The translations under genes were made by a program, and so were the position numbers. Below the pieces are notes generated by a model. That model saw only the letters and a list, made by a program, of their open reading frames with translations. It searched no databases and had not been told where the DNA came from. A stretch of DNA of 64,000 nucleotides from Pseudo-nitzschia pungens (taxonomy: Eukaryota; Bacillariophyta; Bacillariophyceae; Bacillariales; Bacillariaceae). Positions 10,434 through 21,186 of this stretch are shown here, piece after piece. The DNA lies in NCBI GenBank assembly GCA_037355855.1, contig CM074763.1, positions 2,418,001-2,482,000 of the forward strand, in the 5' to 3' direction. How positions within the stretch are numbered: position 1 is the stretch's first letter; every line of letters begins with the position of its first letter.

Positions 10434-12898
10434 GCTGAGTCAGATCACCTCCTTTCAATATATCTACTCTCATTTGTACAATTGTTATTCGCTGGTTTTG
10501 ACTTACTACACGTACCGTAAACCTTACCACTTCGGGTCAACGAAAAAGCATTCAAATCGTAGCACGGCCATCCAATCATGTCAGAAGACAATAAATCACC
10601 TAGTGATACGTTGCGGTTTCGCTCAAGATTGAGGATGTACAATGGAGTTAAAATTGATTTCGATAGCATACTATTATTTTGAATCTGAGCAATCAATAAT
10701 AAAACTTGTTGATACGTTCGAATATCATAGGACTCATGCATCATGATTGTTCTTTTGAGAAGAAGCCTTCCGCACGCCCCAACATTTTTGCGGTACTACT
10801 AGTAATGGCGATCGAAATTCTACCAAGTACTGTACATTACTAGTGCTGTTGCAACCTTCTTACTTGTAAGCACTGGAATACGAAGTTAAAGTAAAAAGCT
10901 GATTTTGCTACCGTACCTTACGTTACCCGCCTTGACGCAAGGATGAGTATAGCTTGTTTTTTCCCGTGGAAGGATTAGTTTCGACGACATGCCCTACCGT
11001 ACGGTAGAGGTAGACATTTCGCGTCACCGACTGGTTCGAGTCCAATCGCAGTCTGCGCCTCGATGTATTGTTCGGTGCAACATCACGATCTGAGCCTGAA
11101 GTGGGGTGTAATGAATTATTAGCAATCATTGTCACGGCAGAGATGATTCTTCACGGGGTCCTCCTATTCCAACGAGCGCCTGCGTAGCCTTAAAAACCTG
11201 CCAACATACGAATTCGGGATTTATCATGAATAGCGCGCTTTCCTCATGCATGCTATCCATAAACGGTCTCGAGACATTCCACATTCTGGATTCTATTTCG
11301 TTGTTACTGCAACTGTGAGGACTCATCGTAATTGTGGCACTTGTTTGTGCGATTCCAATCATTTGTTTGACCAATTTTCAACGCACAGTCTTCGTTTAAC
11401 AGTACCGGTATAGGATTCTTTTGTAGACTAGGAAACCTTCTTTCCCTTTTGTATCCAAGCTTGCTCCTTTTACTCAAGTGGTTCGACGTGCCTCCAACCC
11501 CAATGGCTAGATCGCGGGACGTAGTCGATGCACTGCTAGGGTTCGATCCCTTCTGAACTATGTCGTGCAGAATGGAAAAAAACTGTGCTTTGATTCTGTG
11601 TGTGTGTGTTCAGTGTATGGGTAACTTATAGTGTGCACTACACTTCGTACGCTGATCCTTTGTCTTGTGTGAACACTGGCACAAAACATACACACAGCAC
11701 TCCGAATTCCCACGAGTGACTGCGTAGTTCCCAACTGTGCCGAAAGGAATTTCTACGGAACTCTGGATTTAATTACGGACGGCATGCTCTTTCCAATATT
11801 GCCATCCGTGACGGTCCAAGAGACATCCAAATAGCTGTGACTGAATCAATCAACAACACATTCATTCACACGCGATCGAACCTCTGGAACTGTGGTTGTT
11901 CGTTGCTCTATTTTTCGCCAAGCAAAGTTGTTGCAGCCAACGAAATATTCTACTCCGACACTGCGTAGAATTTCGGTACGAATGTTGGTAGGAATCTTCG
12001 GAGATATCAACACAGAGGTTGTAGCCGACAACGGTTTGTAGACCCAACAAGATTCCTCATGAAGGTTTAGTTGAACGATCCGTAAAGCGTATGTGCGCAG
12101 TTTTTCGTGGCTTCTCACGGAAACGAACGTTTGTTGCCCCTAGGGAAGGTCTAAACTTATACCGTGCATATATCCATTATGTTCAAACTTCAGATAAAGA
12201 GTCAACACATATCGTTAGTTAGCACATTCTTCCATGGAACTGTGACAATTCTTACAGTGGAATTTCGTTAGATTCATTGTGAGTGAGCGCCACCCATTCG
12301 TTGAAATTGACTTTGTCCAAGGAATGAATGAATATTGATTTACGTATACTTGACTTGATTCAATTGCCATTCTGAGAGATGCTTCAGTCTTCGAAGCTTT
12401 CGTGAGTCAGAGGGACACGATTCCCTCGTAAACAAATTGTTGTGGTAGTGATCACATTCCAGCCCACACCAGGCAGCAAGCATATTGCAGAATCAAAAAT
12501 CGAAGGACAACAAACAACGGGTCCAGTGTACCCGGAAATGCTTTTCTTATTTCTTTTTCAGTCAAGAGGGACACGATCCCCTCTGCAGTTAATGTGTAAG
12601 GGGCATTACAGCCGACATCCAGTGGCGAGCGCATTGTATAATATTCATTATATATATAGATCGAATACCACGAAAGTTTCTCCATCACCGTCGTTTTCGG
12701 AGGTTGCTTTCTGGTCGAATCTATTTCTTTTTTCTCGTTTTTCTATCGTTGACGTTGAGACGCTGCGAGATCGATTCATTCGTGCGAGCTCACTCACACG
12801 AACACATGGGCAAGAACACCGATCGAATTCAAGTGTCTTTTCGATCTCTTGCGGTTGCTCTTTCTTGAGTCCGTTGTCATGGCGAGTATAGCATCGAA
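10434..12898. other. Gene-free spacer
   Basis: No supported gene. The sequence near 11165 (ccaacgagcgcctgcgtag) recurs in altered form near 11706 (cccacgagtgactgcgtag), which hints at an old duplication. Isolated tRNA B-box-like strings at 11031 and 11540 do not fold into tRNAs. Confidence 0.4.
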
Positions 12899-14313
12899 TT
12901 ACCGTGCGGTTGCGACCACCCTCTTTTTTTCTTCGTGATAACGGTCGTGATTGATTTTCGGTTGGAAAATTTTGAATATCCCATTCTTCAGGGCCACCAG
13001 TGAGATTGTGATGCGAATCAACTCCGCAATCACGTCCGTCAGTGTGAAGAGTTGTTTTCGAGGCTTTTGGTCCGGAGGAGCGTGGATTTCGGTTGGATAG
13101 GAGTGTTGCGCCGGTGGTTTCGCTGCAAATGTCTTGGCGAGTGATTGGAGGGCAACGCCCAACAGATCGTGATGGGAATCGTTGGTCTTGTTGCTGCTCA
13201 CGAACCGAATCTCGCCTTCGGAATGATCATCGTCCGGTTCGTACGATAGGTTTGGGATGTCGACAACCGAGTCGCAGTCGTCGTCGCCGTGATCTTCGTG
13301 GCTGTCTCCCCAAGTGGAAGTCGAAGTGGGGCTCTGGATTGTTCCTTCTTCTGGATGGTCAGAGATTCCACTCCCGATCGAGCGCTCGCTCAGACTGAGC
13401 AGATGGGGGATCTGGAGGTGATCGCTTGCTTCTCCGATGAACGCTGAACCATTCGATATCAGGGACTCGGAATGCTTCTGCTTCTGCTTACGAGGACGGC
13501 GATATTGCTCGTTTGAAGCAGCGTTCGCCCCCTCGGCATCATTTCGCACGGCGTCTTGGCGAGAAACGCGGTCGGAGACGATAAGAGTCGACTCTGCGGT
13601 TGCTGTTGGTAACACAACTTTTCGGCCCGAGTCGGTAATCTTTCTCGACGTTTTGAAGCTTTGTCCCACGAAGGAGAGTCGGCCGGCACCGTTGCAAAAC
13701 AGACCGGCAGTGCGGCAGGTTCCAAAGAATGGTAGAGAGGGAAACAGAACTGGTCGTGGTGGGAGAATGTCCAGTTCCCTGGGAACGTGGACGTATAACG
13801 TGTTTGGAGCAGGAGATTCCTTGCCGCGGCTGCTGCTGCTGCTGCCGCGGCGATCTGGATTCCTATCGGGTGGGACAGGGATTTCTACGAGTACCATCGT
13901 TTCGTCTCGTGTTCAGATCGATGCGATCGGTGTTTGTAGTTGTCTTCGGCTGGATGTGGAATCTCGGTTAGTTCCTCTGAGTCGTACGATGTGATGCTAG
14001 GTAAGGCCTGGTAGCGCAAACGGGTTTTCGATGACGTTTGGAGATTGCTTCGTTCTATTGTTCTGATTGATACCTGGATTTTTGGGCTGTTCGTATCGTA
14101 GTCACTGCTCACCGCCGCATCGCGAAGGAGAAGATATTGTTCATAGAAATAATGATAATAAGTAAGATTTACGGGTGCTCTCCGAGGAATAATAATTGTT
14201 GTGTTGATGTTAAATGTACGGTAAAAGTCGTTGCAGCGTTGCGATTTTTTTGCGATTCGGGAAAACGTAAGACCAATATTACTGAGAAGCATAGAAAGTA
14301 CACACACATACAA
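12899..14313 (-). CDS. Low-complexity acidic protein of unknown function, possibly two frames of one gene
   Basis: The main frame runs from ATG 13897 to 12899 (332 residues). It begins MVLVEIPVPPDRNP, then has Ser-rich and Arg/Lys-rich segments, a highly acidic middle (about residues 185-230) and a hydrophobic C-terminal helix (LTDVIAELIRITISLVALKN) close to a basic end. Another frame upstream (14313-13885) ends just as this begins, and its last 75 residues also look like protein (SSDYDTNSPKIQVS, RLRYQALPSITSYDSEELTE). The frames differ by one base, so the true start may lie upstream. The ATG at 13897 has a good context (acgaaacgATGg) and is the safe start. No domain recognised. Confidence 0.5.
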
Positions 14314-16004
14314 TTATGTTGAAATTTTAAGAAACACGAATGCGACACGGTAGTATGATGGAAGAAATTGCTCAAAACACCTCAACGGCACCTGACGCGT
14401 GACGCCTTCACTCCTTTCCTTTCCTACTTCAACATAATTGTACGGAACAGTAATTAACCTTATTCCATGCATACTAAATAATACCGGTACGGCACGGTAA
14501 ATTATTCTCAAAATTACTCTCAAAGTAATGGGAAGAGCTTGTGTTGCACGAGTACCAGGTAAATTAAGGTTTAAGGTTAGTGGTAATCGTTCTCGAACGT
14601 TGTTCAGTGTTGTTACTTGTAGTTTAGTGTACCGGTAAGGTTACGAACTTCGTAGTTCGTATTTTCGTTGCGACAGATTGCTACGGTAATTAAGACCTTA
14701 CCGTAATTACGAATATGACATGGTTTTTCTCTACCAAAAAAATACTGATAGTACATACTAATACTACGGTAAGATATTACTTCCCTTAAGTAATTACGAA
14801 GTACCGTAATCTTACGGTACATCCGAAGGTCGCAAACCAAAGTTCAATTACTCCTAATTTTTACTTGTAATACCAGTACGGTAATTAAGGTTTCCTTACA
14901 GTAAACCTTACTTTGTTGGAACTTGTTCACAACCAAATTGCTTCGTCCGATAATTGCACGCAGCAGAAGGGTTCAGAAAGAACCACGACTAGTAGGTTTT
15001 ACTGTAAACTACTAGTACTAGCTAGTAAGTTACTCGTATGGATACGCTAGGACAGTCACACATCGCACCAAGCTTTTCGTTCAAAAATCGAAAAATGCTT
15101 GGAATTATGATGCTGTGAAGATTCCTGTCCTAAAAATATACTTCATAGTATACGAAGTAATATGGTAGGAAGCAGAGGCCAATGATGGATCTTGCTGGAC
15201 TTTGACAGTATGGCAAAAATGCTCGGCAATATCTAGTAGAGTACGGTACTTGAGATCAATTGTAGAAGAGGAATAAATTTCCGACACCACGATAGTTTGG
15301 TAGATATGCCACGTATCAAGAAGCCAAAAACAAACATTCTCTAAAAAGAACATGTTTCTGGAAATGCCAGGCAACTTTACGTCCATTCTCGAAGAGGAAC
15401 ACATTTGTGCAAATATCCGGTATGTACGATAAGTCGAGTGCAACGCGGGAAAAACACGAGAGTCAATTTGAAGGATACACCGCTTCTACAATTGTCACTT
15501 TGGGTCTTTCGCAGATTTCTCAACAACAATAAAAAACATAGAAATACTTCGTGTCTTTTATTTTTCCAAAAAAACTTTCCAAGACGACAGTCACGGAGAA
15601 GTCATGTCTATCGAGTTTTGGAGTTCATCAAGAACGAGCAATACCTGCGACATCCTCCTAGAAGAATAGGAATACTTCATGAAGGGAATTAAAATATGGA
15701 TCCCTACGCAAACGACTATCGCAAGGTAAGTACGAGCATACCGTGCAAGTCTGTTCCGTTATACGTTAACAAAATGGCAATGCAAGAGGAACAATGACTT
15801 CCAAAATCCAGCAACCCGATGTGCGTAGGCAGCAACCAAAATACCATGTTGCCTCCGAAATAGTACTACCCACGGTTGTTCCATTTCCCCCTGTAATTGC
15901 ACTGCGGTGTGGTCTGTCTCGTCTCGTCTCGTCTTGTTTCGTCTCGTCCCGGTTCCGTGCGTCGAACAATGAATCCTTCCTCCCGTCCCGCCAGTTCTCA
16001 TTGT
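14314..16004. other. Gene-free spacer
   Basis: The stretch is AT-rich with many TACGGTAAG/CTTACCGTA motifs between 14450 and 14910. No coding region supported. The 3' untranslated region of the carboxypeptidase gene probably lies at the right end. Confidence 0.5.
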
Positions 16005-17969
16005 TTAGTGCGAGTATTGATCCCGAGCGGTTTCCGTCCACTCGTTCATGGCGGTCTCGAAGTCGTCGTCGCTCAGCTCCGCGATTGTCGCGTTGGTCGG
16101 CAGGAGCGGGGACAGGGCTTCCGCGTTGTCGGCAGCGTACAGAAAGCGCTTGAGGAAGTGCAGGCTGGATTGCGGACGAAACTGCGGCACCATGTGGCCG
16201 CTTCCGTGAAAGGTCACAAAGGACAAGCCGTCTTCGTAGCTTGTGACCTCTCCGGCGAACTGGGCCCCCTCCAGGGTCTGCGCCACCAGGTCGGGTCCGA
16301 ACAGGACGGATTTTTCCGCCAGGACCTCCAGGGACGCGGCCTCCTGGCGGTAGAACCAGGGCCGGTAGGATCCTCCGTCGAGCTCTTTGGCCAGGATCTG
16401 CTTGACGGCCTCCCGGGTTCCCTCGTAGCTGACGCAGGGGTCCGTGTCGCCGTTGTAGACCCAGACGCGGTCGAGGAGCGGCAGTATGTCCCGGTAGACA
16501 TCGACCATGGTGGTGTCGGGGTACTTGATGAATTCCTTGGGCTTCCAGTTGCAGGCGTTGTATTCCTTGGTGTAGGAAAAGCCAACGTCCGGCATCGGCC
16601 AGGACTCGGAGAGGGTGTCGGTGACGTGGAGGGCCTTGCGGACGTCTTCTCGGTTGAAGTAGGCGGCCATCTGGTCGTCTTCCTTGGACGTGACGGGGGC
16701 AAAGAGGGAATAGTCGTCGATGAACAGGTCCTTCCATCCCTGGGACAGGGCGTGGGAGGACGACATCATGAACTTGCGGTAGGCCAGCTTGCACTTGGTA
16801 GGAGGGGGATCGGCGAAAGACGATGACGATGACGATGACGACGAATCCTCCCGGGAGACAGCGGCCCGGAGGTTGGGCTTGCCGGGCTCGGCAGAATCCG
16901 CAATTTCCACGGTCCCGGTCAGATCCACATCCACGTCCATGCCGAGGACGCGGGACCGATACAGTTCTTCGGCGACACGACGGCGCTCGGTCAAATCGTC
17001 GATGTGGACCAGGTCTTGGTTGAGATCGGCGGCCGTCACGTGGCTCGACCACTTCTTTCCGACCGATTGGTGGGACTTGGACGAGTGCGTTCCGGTGCTT
17101 TTTTCTTCCGTGTTTTTGTTCCTGCCAATCATGGCGTCTTGTACCAGCTTGCTCCGGGCATAGTCCGAACACTCTTCGGACGTCAAGACGTCGTAGACCT
17201 CGTTGTCCATGAGGCCGTACTTGTGCGAGTACCAGACGGAATCCATCGAATCGTTCTGGGCGTCGTTGTCCGTGCAGGGATCTCCCACCAGAATCCCCTT
17301 GAGGGGAACGTGCTCTTTCGAATCGGGGTTCGTCAGCAATTCCTTGGCCAGCGTCGGAATGTACACTCCCGCATAGGATTCCCCGGCAATGTAAAACTCT
17401 CCGCCGTCTCTGGCCAGTTCGGGAAACTTGTTGGCAAAAAAGTCCACCAGCGCCGCCCGACTGGCTTCGGCCGTGTTGGTGTCCGTGTTTTGGCAGGGTT
17501 TGGGCGCGTGCTTCTCGCTTCCAAGCTGGCGGGAGCAATAGGAAAATCCCACGCCCATGGGAGCCTCGATCGCCATGAGGTTGACCCCCGCCTTGGTCCA
17601 GGCCCAGGGGTTTTCCATGAGGCCTCCGGTGGCGTTCAGCATGAGAGGTCCAACTTCCTGGAGCCATCCCAGGAGGGACGACGATCCGGGGCCTCCGTTT
17701 AGCCAGAGGACGGTCTTTTGGGGCTTGGAATCGCTATCACCATTCTTTTCCGCCAGGGCCAGCCAGTAGTGAATCTTGCAGACCGGACCGTTGGTTTCGG
17801 TGTCGCATCCCTTGGAAGCATCCAGGTATCCACTAAAATGGGGGGTGGGGGGTCGGCCCCAGTCGGGGAGATCGGTGATCAGATCGTCCAGGGGAGCGGC
17901 GTTGGTCGCGAACATGGACCACGCCATGCTTGTTGCGACGAGGAGGCGGACGCAGGAGGCTCGGAACAT
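16005..17969 (-). CDS. Serine carboxypeptidase, S10 family, secreted or vacuolar
   Basis: The protein has 654 residues and no introns. A signal peptide covers residues 1-24 (ending TNAA). The oxyanion-hole motif WLNGGPGSSS is at 89-98. The nucleophile is Ser198 in GESYAG, the acid is Asp508 in YNGDTD, and the base is His592 in HGSGHMVP, so the S10 triad is complete. These enzymes remove C-terminal amino acids in acidic compartments or outside the cell, and some plant relatives act as acyltransferases. An insert at about residues 285-390 is rich in Lys, Ser and Glu and contains a poly-Ser run (376-384), which makes the protein longer than typical 450-550-residue members. The acidic C-terminus has no retention signal. 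The gene is GC-rich compared with its surroundings. Confidence 0.95.
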   Translation of the reverse strand: MFRASCVRLLVATSMAWSMFATNAAPLDDLITDLPDWGRPPTPHFSGYLDASKGCDTETNGPVCKIHYWLALAEKNGDSDSKPQKTVLWLNGGPGSSSLLGWLQEVGPLMLNATGGLMENPWAWTKAGVNLMAIEAPMGVGFSYCSRQLGSEKHAPKPCQNTDTNTAEASRAALVDFFANKFPELARDGGEFYIAGESYAGVYIPTLAKELLTNPDSKEHVPLKGILVGDPCTDNDAQNDSMDSVWYSHKYGLMDNEVYDVLTSEECSDYARSKLVQDAMIGRNKNTEEKSTGTHSSKSHQSVGKKWSSHVTAADLNQDLVHIDDLTERRRVAEELYRSRVLGMDVDVDLTGTVEIADSAEPGKPNLRAAVSREDSSSSSSSSSFADPPPTKCKLAYRKFMMSSSHALSQGWKDLFIDDYSLFAPVTSKEDDQMAAYFNREDVRKALHVTDTLSESWPMPDVGFSYTKEYNACNWKPKEFIKYPDTTMVDVYRDILPLLDRVWVYNGDTDPCVSYEGTREAVKQILAKELDGGSYRPWFYRQEAASLEVLAEKSVLFGPDLVAQTLEGAQFAGEVTSYEDGLSFVTFHGSGHMVPQFRPQSSLHFLKRFLYAADNAEALSPLLPTNATIAELSDDDFETAMNEWTETARDQYSH

Positions 17970-19141
17970 GGTGGTGGTAATGGTAGTGTGGATGGGCGGA
18001 TTGATTCGGTTCCTGTTCCAAGACTTCTTGCCTTGGGTTCCGACAATTCGGTTCGGTACAGAAATTGGAATTGGAAGAAATTAAAATAATAATACTACGA
18101 GTACGTAGTATTAAAAAGGGATTTTACTACGATAGGAAAGACGACAGAGGATATTATTTCCAAATTTTTCCAAATTTTGATTGATTCTTCTGCGTAGTTC
18201 GGCGTTGGATCCAATCAAAAGAAGTCACTACGAATGAAATCGAATGAATGACTAATTAAAATGAATGAATGAATCAAAATCATTCGGAAATGATTTTCGA
18301 TTATTCGGAAGAGGACCGACGCACTGAAGGAAAGATAAATCTTCGTACGGTGACCTTACCGGTAATTACGGTAGATCAGAAGTAAGGTTTACATTGATGT
18401 GCTTATGCGTGCTTGTATTTCTTTGTAATACAAGTAGTAAGTAATTTGATGGAAGGTCTACCTAAACGACAATTTCCTACTACGTCGTAGATATCATTCC
18501 CGTAGCCGTTTGTACGATAAACCTTACCCTAATTACTTCTGTTGCGTGATCCGTCACGTGAAAAACAGCGATGATTCTTATCCATCATATCTACTAATCA
18601 TATCCATAATAATTAATACAGTATATCTTTACTGTAATGAACATACGATAGAAACCAGAAGGAGCTTCCAAGTGGAAGATTCCAAGTTGAAGACGATCGC
18701 GCCAAGTGAAACGATCATTCGATTAGTTTCTAACGACAACGACACAGTGAGACTTAACTGCATGGACCAGAGACATCAACTCTGGTTTCGTACTGAGATG
18801 ATCGAAAAGTCAATTTTAAAAATAATGATGTGTCATCCGTTGTTTTTCTTGGTTGGAAAGTGCGGTAAGGCCTTACGAGTAAGTACGAGTACGAAGTGGT
18901 GTTCTTCCCGCAAAACGAAGGATCCAACGAATCCTTCGCATGTTTGTGAGCTACTGCACGCATCTAATCGCTGCTACTCCTACATTATCTCTGCTCCCCT
19001 ACTCGTAACGGTAAGGTTAGGTAGAACAACAACAACCGATCTGCTTTTCGAATCCGTTCGAAGATCACCCCGAACCGAATCGAATCGAATCCAATCCAAT
19101 CGGAACACACACAACAAAAACAACTACAACAACCAAAGAGA
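17970..19141. other. Divergent intergenic region
   Basis: This lies between two genes transcribed away from each other and should hold both promoters. CCTTACCGGTAATTACGG-type motifs occur near 18350. An open frame through 18510-19391 overlaps the next gene in another frame and is not credited. Confidence 0.5.
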
Positions 19142-20814
19142 ATGCTTTCCAGATATTTCGTCAGAATCGTCCTGCCCCTGCTGGCGGCCACTACTACCTC
19201 GACCCATGCGTTCGTGGCACCCTCCTCGGTCCAACACAACAACAACCGCGCGGCGGCTGTTGACTCTCGCACCGCCCTGTCGGCCACCGATCGCCTGGAA
19301 GCGGGAGATCCCGTCCTTCTGGTCGGACCAGGATTCCAGCAACTGGTCCTGGCCAAGCACATGGCCCGCGCCGGCCTCAAACCGATCGTAGTGGCCTCCC
19401 AGACCAAGCTCGATTCCTTCTTCAAGAGCTTCCTGAAAACCGGCGACCACGAGGACCACATGGGAGACGAGGATCCGGAGGGAATCCACCAGCAGATCCG
19501 GGCCGATTCGACCATTGGCATGCCGGAAGTCGGTGATCCCTATTTCGGAGAACTCAAGGGGGTCGTTTATTGCGCCGAGGAGGCCGTTCTGCCAAAGGAA
19601 TTCGTCGAGCGCGTCATGGACTTTACCGACCAGGGAGTGTCCGCCTTTGCGGACGGGGCTCCCGCCCGGACCATCTGCATCCTACCGGTCAGCAACAAAC
19701 AAACCAAGGAAAAGGCAAATTCCTGGATCCCCATCTTCAACATGGACCGCAAGACGGACGACATGTGGGCCCAGTTCGAGAAGGCCTTCAAGGCACACCC
19801 CTCCTTCAAGGACGCCGACGGAAACGCCTCGATCGTTCGCTTCGGATCGTTGCTCGGGGGATCGACCGACGGGCCTCCGTTGCTTCGGGATTATGGTCTG
19901 GACGAGGGCATGTACAAGGTGCGTGTCGCGTTGTGTCGTGTCGAGTTGTGTGTCGTGATTTGTTGTAGGGTGCTGTTTGTGTTGTGTGTCTCGTTCTGTG
20001 TCTACGGGAATCCGAAAATGGGTTGTCTTGCTTGCATTTCCTTGGTTCGGACTGGACTGCGCGACTGTTGACGCGATATGCATCGCATGACTCGACATCG
20101 ACAATTACGGCACATCAACGAAAATAAAAATAGCGTCGTCGTTGAATTTTGAGAACTTGTTCATTGCGGCAAAACCAGACCCGCTGGATTCCTCTCATTT
20201 TCTCACGCAACGAATTCGTTGTTTCTTCGTTTCCAACACGACGCTGGACCCAAATTCGCAAAACAAAACAATTTTGGAACTATCACCCACGCGACAACTT
20301 TGACAACAACACCCAAAAACAAACAAAAAAATTGTTCTGCTGTACGTGTACCCATGATCATTGTTTCACGACTTCTCGATGCGATGCGGCAAAACAGATG
20401 ACACTCGAACAATACCGCGACATGCGAGAGCGTGCCTTTGATCGATACAAATTGTCGGCTCAGGTTCTGAGTGGAGACACCATCAACGAACGGCCCGCCG
20501 ACCAGGACTCCAAAGAAAAGGATGCCCTCGCCAAATATCCGGGCAACGTTCGCGAAATGTTTCCCATTCTGGGAGAGTATCCCGAGATCGACAGAACCAA
20601 TCGACACACACTGGCCAGCGGATTGGTGCAGGCAATGATGCAACCCACGAGCGTCACCGGAAAGGAGATTACAATTCTCAGCAAGGCCGCATCGGAACTC
20701 CCCACCCAGGAAGACTGGATGAACATGTTCGAAAATCCTTCCGCGGCGTCTTGGCCGGATCCGTTCAAATTCGAGCCCGAAAAGTACGGTATGTTCTCCA
20801 ACGAAGAGATCTGA
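19142..20814 (+). CDS. Plastid-targeted Rossmann-like protein, two exons
   Basis: Exon 1 is 19142-19918 and exon 2 is 20398-20814. The intron 19919-20397 begins gtgcgt, ends aacag and lies in phase 0; it has in-frame stops. The product is 397 residues. The N-terminus (MLSRYFVRIVLPLLAATTTS, then THA|FVAPSS) is a signal peptide with Phe at the cleavage site, the diatom bipartite signal for complex plastids (ASAFAP-like). The mature part opens with a strand-loop-helix (GDPVLLVGPGFQQLVLAKHM), resembling the nucleotide-binding start of NAD(P)-Rossmann proteins. Exon 2 contains a helix-rich segment (LEQYRDMRERAFDRYKL) and a C-terminal Pro/Glu/Phe region. I recognise no named enzyme. The plastid location is well supported; the fold is inference. 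Confidence 0.85.
19919..20397 (+). other. Phase 0 intron of the plastid-targeted gene
   Basis: The intron is GT-AG and 479 bases, unusually long beside the 196-bp intron at 54296-54491. It contains stops in the gene's frame, so it must be spliced for the C-terminal half to be made. Confidence 0.8.
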
Positions 20815-21186
20815 GGAAGGTTGCGATGAACTGAGAATGGAAGTGAAACACACACGAGCTGTTCCACAACGGAATAGATCCTCGACTGATAAGTTAATTC
20901 ATGCAATATCATTCCTAGTCTCACGCAGAGCGTACAATACATTAACCATTCCAACCATGCGCAATGTCGTTACTTTAAAAGACATCATCTATCGAGTAGT
21001 CAAAACTAATCTAACGCATAGTAATATTCGCGTTCGACAATCAAGCTGCAACAGAGACAAACCATGTGATTGTCCAAAAAAATCGAAGCATTGCTGCTTC
21101 TTCATTATTTCCAATGTATGCCATTGAAACATCAATAAAGTATGTTGCAATGCAATTCAATGCAGTTCAGTTCGGTTCGGTTCGGT
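20815..21186. other. Short intergenic stretch
   Basis: No gene seen. It holds a gttcggttcggttcagttca microsatellite near 21170-21195 and the 3' end of the converging DUF4116 locus. Confidence 0.4.

Noticed and set aside
11026..11048. Perfect B-box-like string ggttcgagtcc
   Set aside because: The flanking bases do not form a T arm and there is no tRNA body upstream.
11471..11560. tRNA-like segment with an A-box-like tactcaagtgg and a B-box-like gggttcgatccc
   Set aside because: The acceptor and T stems do not pair properly and no anticodon arm can be placed; it may be an old tRNA-derived fragment.
12442..12891. Plus-strand open frame of 149 codons
   Set aside because: No domain, no conserved pattern, and it lies in the 3' region of the neighbouring minus-strand gene.
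15897..16826. Plus-strand open frame of about 300 codons opposite the carboxypeptidase
   Set aside because: It is a shadow of the coding strand with a biased composition and no recognisable domain.
15766..17667. Open frame of more than 600 codons on the minus strand, overlapping the carboxypeptidase in another frame
   Set aside because: It is Arg/Gly/Pro-rich, with no domain, and is explained by the GC-rich third positions of the real gene.
18510..19391. Plus-strand open frame running into the plastid gene
   Set aside because: It overlaps the well-supported first exon in the wrong frame and has no protein-like features.
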